Shown in pieces: positions 55,501 to 64,000 of a stretch of 64,000 nucleotides of DNA (its first letter is position 1; each line of letters starts with the position of its first letter). A program made the translations under genes and the position numbers. The stretch covers positions 248,001 through 312,000 of the forward strand of contig OY754464.1 in NCBI GenBank assembly GCA_963575645.1, in the 5' to 3' direction. Source of the DNA: Xanthostigma xanthostigma (Eukaryota; Arthropoda; Insecta; Raphidioptera; Raphidiidae). Below the pieces are notes generated by a model that worked only from the letters and a program-made list of their open reading frames with translations, was not told where the DNA came from and made no database searches.

Positions 55501-56843
55501 TACGATATTTCAACGTTAGATGTCTATAACGTTGTATAAATAAAAGTTTTCGTCTTACGCATTTTCGATCAGGACACGTGACCCTGACGCGAGTTTAACA
55601 TTTTTTACCCATTACAAAAAAAGTGTACAACGCCGCTAAAGAAGTTTTCACTTCAAAAAATAATCAAGTGATTTGCAATTCTAAAAATAAAAAATATGAA
55701 TAAATTAAGTTATTTACAATTCTAAAAACAAAAAAGATAATTGCATCGACCGGTAATCGATCACAGGACGACCGCGTGGCAGAAAAGCATTCTACCACTG
55801 AATTCAGCGTATTTTTGAAGTGAAAACTTCTTTAGCGGCGTTGTACACTTTTTTTGTAATGGGTAAAAAATGTTAAACTCGCGTCAGATCGTCAGATATG
55901 CGTAAGACGAAAACCTTTATTTATACAACGTTAGACATCTAGCGTTGAAATATCGTACATAAAATGCAATCTATGATACAAACCATTTTGATCGAAAATT
56001 CGTAAGACGTTAATATTCAAGTTTTCACTTTTGCCGGCATTCCCGGAGTGCAACCCGTCTTTTTTTTCTGTAAGCATTCTCAATTTAAAAAGTATATTAA
56101 AGAATTCGATTTTTGCAATTGTTTCAAAGCACACCCCTTTAAAAAATGCGATTTTTGAAGAAAACCGAAATCTTTCGGAACTTTGGCAAAATCGTCATGC
56201 TTTTAGAAAAAAACACGCTGAATCCAATGAGCACAAACAAACGTCTGTATATATGGACGACACACGACGTTTTACATCGTGTGTCGTCCAAAAAGTTTCG
56301 AACTAAAAAAATAGTATTTAACCGTCTCCTCTCTCCCTTTCCAAGTAACATTCCACGAGCTCGTACTAAAAAAATAATTAACAAAATTTTACCCACTTCT
56401 CAAAAAGGTTTGTCATCACTGCCCTAGGCCCTGAATTATCTAGATCCGCCCCTGAACATGACCATAAAAATACGCCATAATATTATATGAGTTAACGGCA
56501 TTTCAAAGGTCTTAGCTATCCTGAAGTCTATTAATTTAGAACTAAAATATTATTATGTAATAATAACGTACCCTGCACGAGTTCCATCATTGCATGTTAC
56601 AGAACGATCCGATAAGAAAACTCTTTTTAAACCTCTGGTATCTTTGGTGTCAGATTGGATTTTCTTATCGTCAAAAATACGAACGACTCGTTGAATTGTG
56701 TTCGTGTTAATTGATTGTGACACGACGTTTTGATCTGTTACTGGAATTTGATATTCGCTTCTGTCGAAAACCTTCGATTCTGAAGACGCTTGAACTGTCC
56801 ATGTTTGTGAAGTCATATGTAATATTATTCCAATAAATAACAT
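52510..56843 (-). CDS. Notum: Notum, secreted palmitoleoyl-protein carboxylesterase
   Basis: Exons (minus): 56843-56572, 55219-55071, 54822-54331, 53464-52970 and 52868-52510. They are in phase and give 588 residues. The enzyme removes the palmitoleate from Wnt proteins outside the cell and so limits Wnt signalling. The N-terminus MLFIGIILHMTSQTWTVQA is a plausible signal peptide. Then come SVTCNDGTRAG, FLEGGWYC (106-113), ENPYWW, VFVPYCTSDAWSG and LGGSSAGGTG with nucleophile Ser214. DSGWFLD, FQWLFDEAQ with Asp315 and FAPSCISH with His361 complete the triad. Residues about 395-470 are a long Lys/Arg-rich insert, as in the Drosophila protein, probably binding heparan sulfate. CSWPQCNHSCP and a helical tail follow. 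A TTTTTCAG acceptor lies 7 nt before the ATG, so a 5' UTR exon probably exists upstream. Confidence 0.96.
52901..52956. repeat. Repeat fragment spanning Notum intron 4
   Basis: ATAGTATATTACACCACAAG and TGATATTCTTGCGCG match the reverse complement of 36890-36956 in the transferrin gene. It fills more than half of the 101-bp intron between Notum exons 4 and 5 and ends about 14 nt from the exon 4 donor. Confidence 0.6.
53981..54296. mobile_element. Foldback element in Notum intron 3
   Basis: The arms, about 53981-54128 and 54150-54296, are diverged reverse complements: CATAAATGTGAAAAAAGAGG against CCCTTTTTTCACATTTATG, and GCCAAGTTCCTTGC against GCAAGGAACTTGGC. The spacer is about 20 nt. The right arm ends about 35 bp from the exon 3 donor. 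Confidence 0.75.
54829..55070 (-). other. Notum: Notum intron 2
   Basis: The donor is GACG|GTGCGC, which is weak, and the acceptor is CATTTTAG|TT. It holds a tandem AAAAGTGAGGTTAAT doublet near 55031-55060 just after the donor on the gene strand. Continuity across the junction (WPETKD, V, GGLLS) fits the family. Confidence 0.7.
55404..56053. mobile_element. 650-bp foldback with a tRNA-like core, Notum intron 1
   Basis: The left arm 55404-55659 and right arm 55812-56053 are diverged inverse copies: TTGCACTCCGGGAGTGCCGG against CCGGCATTCCCGGAGTGCAA; also AATTTTCGATCAAAATGG and AACGCCGCTAAAGAAGTTTT. The unpaired 150-bp centre carries a tRNA-Gly-like sequence (55742-55812). No open frame. Confidence 0.8.
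55742..55812 (-). pseudogene. tRNA-Gly(GCC)-like relic in a foldback core
   Basis: The minus strand reads TTCAGTGGTAGAATG (D-arm/A-box) and CTGCCACGCGG (the exact GCC anticodon loop with its 3' stem). A corrupted T-arm TGATCGATTACC and TGCA at the 3' end follow. The anticodon 5' stem is TTTT instead of the expected complement. It is therefore a degenerate tRNA-derived segment rather than a working gene. Confidence 0.65.
56139..56430. repeat. Short palindrome and repeat in Notum intron 1
   Basis: TGGACGACACACGACG near 56253 is mirrored by CGTGTGTCGTCCA near 56278-56290, forming a hairpin of about 14 bp. Overlapping open frames on both strands here are products of the symmetry, not genes. Confidence 0.4.
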
Positions 56844-56953
56844 CGAATTCTGAAAAAGAAAAATAAAACCAATTTACTCAAAATCTGTTGTTTTTGTCGA
56901 TCATGGGGCATTAAGCTATTTATTATGTGATATACCTAGAATTAGAAAGGAAC

Positions 56954-58050
56954 TAAGACGTTTACGAGTTTTTATTGCAGGAATCGGTGAATGGGTCATT
57001 TACGAAGAAAAAACCGCGGAGTGTTATTAAATTAGAGGGTGGAAATTGGAGATAGGGGTGAAAGTGCATCCTTGTAACTTTTTTGACGTGATAACGTCTT
57101 ATAAATTGATGAATCACCAATCTTATAAATTGATAAAGCACCGGCTGCATGTACGAAAAAGTGTAACGTTCCTAACGTAACGTTCGTAACGTTCCGCCTG
57201 ACTCTGTGCGTGCTTTTCTCGAAAACGGCCCTAACGATTTGGATGAAATTTACTGAAAAGGGATTTTGGGGGGCAAAAAATCGTTTTAGCTAGGTCTCAT
57301 CTCTCGAAAAAATCGTTTTCTTACAAATTTTATCATTATAAAAATCAATTTTTTGACGTATGAAAATACTTAAATATTGTAAGTAGGTTTTGGAATTTTA
57401 TATAAACAGTGAAACAATTGTTTTATAAATATTATGACAGCTAATTTTTGAGACTTAAAATAAATACGAAAGAAAGAAAGTTAAAAAAAAAACAATTATA
57501 TTATATGGTGAGTAATTTAAATAAATAAAATTAGCCTAAATTTGAAGCGAAAGATGCAATATCATAGATTCGAATTATTATAATTATTATATAAATTTAG
57601 GTTATGTATTACGGAATACGTTATCACGTAAAACTATCGTCCGTAAACCGACTTTACAGACAACCAATTTTTTAATATATCTCGCAAACGAAGCAAAATT
57701 TTATATAAGTACTTTATATGAAACTTTTTGAAAAGAATTGAATTTTCCATCGAAATGGCTTATTAAAAAAAATTTTAAACATTTTTTCGACCCAGCATTT
57801 TAAAAGAAATTGTTTCAAGATTTTTGGCATAAAAATGTTTGAAATAAACCATTTCGATGGGAAATTCAATTTTCTACAAAAAGTTTTTATTAAATTTTGC
57901 TTCGTTTGCGAGATATATTGAAAAAAGTTAAAAAGGTGCATTTTCACCCCTATCTCCAATTTCCACCCACTAATTTAATAGCACTCCGCGGTTTTTTCTT
58001 CTTAAATCATCTATTGACCGATTCCTGCAATAAAAACCCGCGAACGTCTT
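56954..58050. mobile_element. 1.1-kb foldback element with nested inverted repeats
   Basis: The outer arms, about 56954-57110 and 57910-58050, are inverse copies: TTTTTATTGCAGGAATCGGT against GACCGATTCCTGCAATAAAA, and GGTGGAAATTGGAGATAGGG against its inverse near 57950. An inner pair faces across 57674-57760 and 57848-57920 (TATATCTCGCAAACGAAGCA against its inverse). Between them lies an inverted, enlarged family R copy (57083-57667). Confidence 0.75.
57083..57667 (-). mobile_element. Repeat family R, long inverted copy
   Basis: The left end GACGTGATAACGTC and right end CCGACTTTACAGACAACC are the family R termini. At about 585 bp it is more than twice the other copies. The extra interior (57250-57590) has no transposase. 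A small tandem AACGTTCCTAACGT/AACGTTCGTAACGT occurs near 57168-57195. Confidence 0.7.
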
Positions 58051-59104
58051 GGTGGATTATTAAGATTTTGGTTGTTCTGCAGCGCTCATAGAGGCAAATT
58101 CACAAATATGTAATATGAAGTACGAGGTACATTTTTGAGAGAGTTCTGTAACACTAACAGTACTTAACGTACGCTTAGGTAAGAGAAGAAAGGTCACCCA
58201 AGCGTATATTAATATTTAATATGGCCATTATTTTACGTTGTATCAAGATTGTTGCTGTCTTTATTGTATGGCGGCAAAACGTATAATTCTTTTGATCTAG
58301 CCGCGTTTGTAGTTGGCATTATGGTAGCAATATAACCGAGAACGAGTTTAAAGTGATATTTCCAAGTCTATTAAATTACTTTTATGAAATCTGGCAGATA
58401 CCGCGTAGTACTATATAACTGCGTACATATTTACGGTTCATTTCATACAGCCTGTAACAATAGTCAGTTTGCTGCATGGAAATAGGTAAGATTTTTTAAT
58501 GGCTGCAATCATCAGGGGGTGCGGAAGTTGTAGTTCACCGCCTGATCGTAACATTAAAGATAGAAGTTACTAATCTTGGAACATTTGTTAGAATAAAATT
58601 TACTTTCAATTCACTAAGCAAAATAACATGTAGAAAAGTTAGAATGAATAAATATAATATACACTGCACCATAGTCCTTGCTCTTTTTACGTTAACCCAA
58701 AAATCCGACCGATGGCGTTAGTGTAAGCGTCAAAAAAATGAAATTTCACAAAATAATAATGTTGAATCCTAACCCAATTGCACACAAAACGTCCCCTAAC
58801 TTATATATTTTACAACTATACACTTCACAAAAGGTTAATAAACAAGACATAAATAAATTCACAAGAGCAACTGTAGCTATATAATGCTCCACGGTTATCG
58901 ATCTATGTGGCGGCCATTATTATTTTATCAGGCGAATAAATATTTATACCCTCGAAGTAAGACAGTAAACATGATTATGTTTGGTGAATTGAAATATCGC
59001 TATTTATTCGGAGGAACAGGTATCTGAATAACAAATGAACCGAATAAATAACTACTTACGTTCGGTGAATATGCCCACAGGTCATAGAAATTTCGGAACA
59101 GGCA

Positions 59105-59235
59105 GCTAAATTAGTAAAAAAATTTTTTTGAAGACAAGCTTTTATTGAAATGTATACCTACTTAAAACTTCAAAGGAAAAAATATTTTTTCATTTGTAGT
59201 ATATTTCAATAAAAGTTTGTCTATAAAAATTTTTT
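59105..59235. repeat. Hairpin-forming inverted repeat
   Basis: AGACAAGCTTTTATTGAAAT near 59132 is mirrored by ATTTCAATAAAAGTTTGTCT near 59204-59223, with poly-A/T outer arms. Centre about 50 nt. Probably a MITE remnant. Confidence 0.6.
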
Positions 59236-60439
59236 TTCTTCATACGTCGATCATTCTATGAAATTAGGTCTGTTCCTATACATGTCTGCAGTTTGGTAAC
59301 TATCCACATTTCATAGAGATCAGTTGTCTATAAAAGTTATGAATAACTTAGTTAAGGAATTATTGGAATCCGAAAAACTTTTTGCATGCAATGAAAGCAA
59401 ATAGTTTAAAATTTGCTACCTAGTACATATATACGTAAAAAGTTAATAACTAATAACTATGTAATAAGACCCCCTTTGCTATGGGATTTTGCCGACTTAA
59501 CCGTATAGATGATTTGTTTTTCAGAGAATTGTTTGATAAATATTGTTTATTGCTACCTTACGTGCTAAAATCAAGGTCGCTCGTGTATTCAATTCAACGA
59601 AAATAATTTTCGCATTAGCGATTTTTTTTATGTCATATTTTTGAAGTAAATCTACTTTAGGCGCGACTTGAGAATAACTCAGATCTTTTTTCGGACGGAA
59701 GTAACGTGTTGACGCGGTTTCTGCGATGGAAGATGGCATTAAAACGCAAGAACGAAAAGTGAAACATAGCTACGGACGCAAATCAATAAGCATAGCCAAC
59801 GTAATTTAATTTACGAGTGATTTAATTTGTGAGTGAATTTATTTTAGAAAAAATGAGCTTGTTAAAAATCAAAGTGAAAGAATTTTTACTTGAACCGCGC
59901 GTAAATGTTCACGCCCCCTTTTTTTAAGTAGGTATAGAACATCATTAGTGAGTTCCTATAACACAAATATTGTAAAAGTTATACGAAATAAAGTAATTTA
60001 AAGCTATCAATAATAATAGCGCGCTTAAAACATTAGAATTAGCCAAGGAATCACAGCCCTTAATTTTCCGGTGCATGTTTTGAAACACCCTGTATATATT
60101 ACATGCGAATTTCGAAATCGTCCCCTATTTTACCCTCTTGATGAGAGATGGTTTTGCAGAAACGCTGAAACACGTCATTCTTTATTTCTTTTCGAGAACC
60201 TAAATATGAATTTTTATATCTCTAACTTGAGAAATGGTGAGTTCCCCATACAAACTTTCGTCCCCTATAAGCCTATTTCACCGTTTTCAGTTTTTTGAGG
60301 AGGACAAAAGGTATAGCCTATGTTCTTTCTCAGGATGCAATCTATCACCTTGCCTAATTTCATCGAAATCCGTTCAGCGGTAATAGACAGACAGAGTTAC
60401 TTCCGTATTTATAATATTAGTATCGATTTTGAACTTCTC

Positions 60440-60580
60440 TTTGAAGAACAGAAACAGTATCAATTGTTCAATAAATAAAATTTTCGACAAATTGTCTGAA
60501 AAATTAATCGAAAATTTTATTTATTGGAATGTATAACCAGACGTCAAACAAAGATCTGAATATCATATGTTAAGTTATAG
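60440..60580. repeat. AT-rich MITE-like repeat
   Basis: TTCAATAAATAAAATTTTCGAC near 60468 is mirrored by CGAAAATTTTATTTATTGGAA near 60508. The right flank CCAGACGTCAAACAAAGATCTGA resembles 30030-30055. Related to 29900-30075. Confidence 0.5.
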
Positions 60581-61989
60581 GAAAAGAACTGTAGTTATTC
60601 CCATAACTTGGAAGATGTGACAAATCTATCATAACCTATGTAATATAGTGAAATGACCTAAAGCATGTAGTACCTGTTTCTCTTTAAAGTTTAAACTCAC
60701 AACTGGATAATTTGTAGACAAGCTTTGTGTTAACCCATTATCCTATTTAAATAGATAGATATAGATATAAAGGTAAGTATATTGTATCCAGGTGTTAATA
60801 TTCTTATTTTACAACCGTAATAATTACCCCATTAACACTTCCATAAGTTTATACAGTAAAATGTTTCTCAACGCTTATCTTCCTTGAACGGCAAATTTCA
60901 AGGTTCCGCTTAGATATTGTTTGTTTTACATTTTTTATTGACTTCCCAGTACATTGGTAATGGGTCCAACAATCGAAATAAACAATTTTTACGTTTCGAG
61001 GTCATTGCACTATTTCCACACTGTCTGTGTATCTAGAACGATATCTCGAGAGTAGTATTATCATAATTCATTATATCACAGCACCGACTAGACGCGAGTA
61101 GTTTTCGGACGACCGGTTGATGCATTCGGGTTCGATGATCCTCTCAAACCTGGCTAGACGCTTGTGAATTGTGAAGTAGGTTATTTTAACCAGTTATCAA
61201 GCTAAATTTTCAAGCTGGAAATTCCATGTTTTTACCCCCACGCTCCACCAATGACGTCACACGTTACCTTGCTAACAAACGCGTATCGCCTCGTCCCGTC
61301 CCGTCCAGCTTCCAGCCCTTAGCTCCAACCCTTAACATTCAATCCTAGCTCGAACCCCGAACTCCAGGAAGAAATAGCAAAATTAAATCTACTCCAGCAA
61401 AGTCACAACATGATGCCGTGCAGCTGATTTAGTATAATTGACAACTTTCCATAGTAGATACTGAATTACATTTTACGGTCACTAATTTTAGCTAAGCACA
61501 AAAGCATTTTGAATACTACGAAACCATAATTTTAAAAATATAATATCAAAATTTTATATTTCAAAACAACCAATCCATTGGCTATTCATATTTCCATAGT
61601 AGCGACATCAAACGCAAAATCTCTCAACTGACATTGGAATGCCATTGATAAATTTCAAACGCAACCCATCTCATTTTTTAGCATTACACAAGCAAAGCAC
61701 TGTCTTGTTTCCTCCAGGAATTTTTTACAACCGACTAATTTTAAACAGGTGCATCGTATTATTTTCTTCCGCATTCCAATGTAGGCGCCATCATGAATCA
61801 TTTACAGAGCGCGGGAATATTTAAAACGTTCAACTAAGAATAGATATAAATACCTACTTGATAAATATTTTTTTAAACTTTGATAAGTTTTCATACCTTC
61901 AGCTTCCCAGCCCTCAAGCCCTAACAAAGGCGTCAAAGGTATTGGCTGAATGAGACGGAGATTCAGTGAACACTTCTAGCTTATGCCAG

Positions 61990-62330
61990 TGACAGATGCT
62001 TCTTATTGTACTAATGTGCTGACGGTAAATGCAGCTCAAAGTCGATCGAAATAACACCTAATAACTTGTGCAAGGTGTACACCGGACGACGTTTCATGTG
62101 CTGCTTCGGAGTGCAGAACAGCGCCTGAACGCAGGAAAGTCTGCCACACAACACAAACGAGTTTCGTGGTCTGCCAGTGGCTGTTAAACTTTAGCGTTGA
62201 TTGTGTATAACTATTATTTCCAAACATTAAATATTGGTTAAATATTATTGATTCTAAAATTATGAAGTATTTAAGATGTTGGTTGTTCTGCAGCTCTGCT
62301 GCGCTTATATAGAGGAAACGCCACTGGTCT
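61990..62330 (-). repeat. Dispersed repeat family E, inverted copy
   Basis: Its minus strand shares CCACTGGCAGACCACGAAACTCG, GGCAGACTTTCCTGCGTTCA and CCGGTGTACACC with 45520-45665. Its plus strand has AATGTGCTGACGGTAAATGC as at 29334. The TTGGTTGTTCTGCAG end is near 62279. Confidence 0.65.
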
Positions 62331-62589
62331 GACGTATAATATAGATAGCTCGATGCAGTATAATAATAATAGGCACGGTACGAGGAGCAAATGAGCGGAT
62401 CACAGGTACCCTTGTCGGCACCCAACTTATTGACTTTTTCCACGAAACTGATTTATGATTTTGTGTTTTAATTGCTGCTAACAAACTCTTAGAGAGCCAT
62501 GAAATTTCTTTCGACAGGTGTATTTTAGCTTCACTTTTGACGCAGTGCATCTGCGCACTTTTACGTGAAACCGTTTCGTTTTTTATACT

Positions 62590-63353
62590 AGACGTGGGAA
62601 TAATCGAACTATTTTAATAATAAGAAGATCGTTATTCGAACGATTTTTTATAATCGATTCATTCGTAATGACTCCTCAGCATTATGTATCATAATAGGTG
62701 TGCTGGTGCTATGCGTGAATGGATGAATGTTTCAACTCTCGAATGAATTTTGCACTCGGTTTCGATTGTCAACTTGAGGGAGTCGCCTTCATACAGCGTT
62801 TCATGCAACAGATGCAAGTAATCGTATTCAATACTGTGCAATGCATTAATATCCTCGAGTGGTTAGGTGGGTACTATATGCGTGTGAAAATATAATTCAT
62901 TCGATCTATCTATGCATTCGATATATTATTATAACGTTTTTGATTATGAGACATGCAGTGCTTCATAGAACAGACGCAGATAAAAGACGTGTAAGTAATC
63001 GTATTCAATACTGTGCAATGCATTCATATCTATACGACTGGTTAGGTTACTATGCGAATGAAGACACAATTCATTCGATCTGTCTATGCATTCGATATAT
63101 TATTATAACGAATTTAGCCGTTGTCTTCGATAATGAGACTTACATGCGCCTTTATAGAGCTGAGACAGATAAAAGACGTAAGTAAAGCAGTGTTTCAAAG
63201 AGCGTATAGTATAATAATCAATTTATTACTGGATTTTGTATTGTAAGTCGTAACTCGTATAGGTATAAAAATTAATCGAATGATTTTGAATAACCTTTTG
63301 GAGATTTTAATAATCGAATAGTTCGATTATTTTCACTCGAAACATCCCATCTC
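62590..63353. mobile_element. 760-bp DNA element with internal tandem duplication
   Basis: AATAATCGAACTATT at 62599-62613 is mirrored at 63317-63331, and GACGTGGG/CATCCCAT lie outside. The interior holds two units of about 178 bp, 62820-62997 and 62998-63183, starting AATCGTATTCAATACTGTGC. They are related but clearly diverged. The right end also matches 8575-8680 in KANSL1 intron 1. Confidence 0.65.
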
Positions 63354-63574
63354 TATTTTAAAACCATACCGTCAACTTGTGTATAGTATATCAATCATAT
63401 GGCAGACATTTACAGTCAGAGTGCATAAAGACTGTGAATTTTAGTATTAACAAAATTATACGCTACTCTCGCATCTATATTCTATACCTACCATTGTATA
63501 AAATTCTTCGTACGTACGTATGTTAGAACTTGGTGCACTATTAATATGTACTTTGATTAGGGTGCAATCATATA

Positions 63575-64000
63575 CAGTGTAAACTCCATTTAACGTCACT
63601 CGATATAACGACAAACTCCTTAAAACGTCGAAATTACTTAACTCTAATTGGTTTACCTTGTCGCTCATACAATGATACACTTTAAATAAGGACAACAATA
63701 CGTTATCATTAAGCAATAAACAGTACTTGTTTGTTATTTTGTTGCTTTGCTGTCGGCGTCATGCGTGCCGAAGATTCTAAGAAATTCGTTCTTTTGTTTG
63801 TTGGAATTATCTTTTATATGTTTAGTTCAGCTGTTTATCTATGAGTTATCATATTCTTAGTTGCCAACAAACTTGCAAACTGTGAACATGGCGAGTAAAA
63901 AAATTTTTGTGTATTGACGAAAAAGTTTTATTAATACGCGCAATAGAGGAGGGAGAAAAGATAAGTGATGTAGAATTAAAATACTGGAGTCAGTGGCGGA
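63575..64000 (+). mobile_element. pogo/Tigger transposon, 5' part, runs off the window
   Basis: The terminus CAGTGTAAACTCCATTTAAC, preceded by TA (63573-63574), is a pogo/Tigger inverted-repeat end. The next blocks, ACTCGATATAACGACAAACT and CCTTAAAACGTCGAAA, are the usual subterminal repeats. A transposase start follows at 63888. The right end lies beyond the window. Confidence 0.75.
63888..64000 (+). pseudogene. pogo/Tigger transposase N-terminus, frameshifted
   Basis: The ATG at 63888 encodes MASKK, and then the frame breaks in a run of seven A (63897-63903). Shifting to the frame that starts at 63901 gives KFLCIDEKVLLIRAIEEGEK and ISDVE, the CENP-B/psq-type helix-turn-helix that opens pogo/Tigger transposases. 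In the original frame TGA follows after nine codons. The rest of the protein is off the window. Confidence 0.75.

Larger units (their letters stand above)
56850..62000. other. Upstream region of Notum
   Basis: It presumably contains the Notum leader exon and promoter, which I cannot place. Two large inverted-repeat elements fill 56954-58050. A hairpin lies near 59110-59230 and a diverged MITE-like repeat near 60460-60560. The rest has no gene signal I can support. Confidence 0.6.

Noticed and set aside
62859..63185. 108-codon plus-strand frame with internal repetition
   Set aside because: It follows the two 178-bp units of a DNA element. The repeated protein pattern comes from DNA duplication, not from a gene.

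Overview
This is AT-rich eukaryotic nuclear DNA. Four split genes have clear animal families, and their details point to an insect: an insect-type Notum with a lysine/arginine-rich insert, a Tsf3-like transferrin and a KANSL1/NSL1 orthologue. A hemipteran is my best guess, but I have not tested it. About three quarters of the window is introns and intergenic DNA full of short DNA transposons, foldback elements and LINE tails.

Layout from left to right. (1) Positions 160-878, minus strand: a two-exon gene for an 84-residue protein I do not recognise. Its last codons and likely poly(A) signal lie in a hairpin element. (2) Positions 3777-19089, plus strand: a seven-exon KANSL1/NSL1 gene of 1,129 codons, encoding a scaffold of the NSL histone acetyltransferase complex. 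Its introns hold a 619-bp near-perfect palindrome, a tRNA-Lys-like repeat, a hAT MITE and a LINE fragment nested in an older repeat. (3) Positions 19250-27690: repeat-rich intergenic DNA. (4) Positions 27691-37245, plus strand: a twelve-exon, 707-residue bilobal transferrin of the Tsf3 type, with a signal peptide and GPI-like tail but almost no iron ligands left. (5) Positions 38709-43662, minus strand: a six-exon, 468-residue secreted PI-PLC X-domain protein. One donor appears to be GC rather than GT, and one acceptor abuts a transposable element. It converges on the transferrin gene. (6) Positions 43663-52500: repeats, including a dated hAT MITE and two minisatellites. (7) Positions 52510-56843, minus strand: a five-exon Notum gene of 588 residues with an intact catalytic triad. 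(8) Positions 56850-64000: the upstream region of Notum plus large foldback elements, ending in the 5' part of a pogo/Tigger transposon whose transposase has an early frameshift.

The host genes do not form a pathway. They cover chromatin (NSL1), an extracellular membrane-anchored transferrin, an extracellular or luminal phosphodiesterase-like protein, and Wnt deacylation (Notum). Exon joins were worked out by eye from GT/GC-AG sites, reading-phase continuity and remembered family sequences. The four large models and the 84-codon model all close to a multiple of three. No database search was possible.
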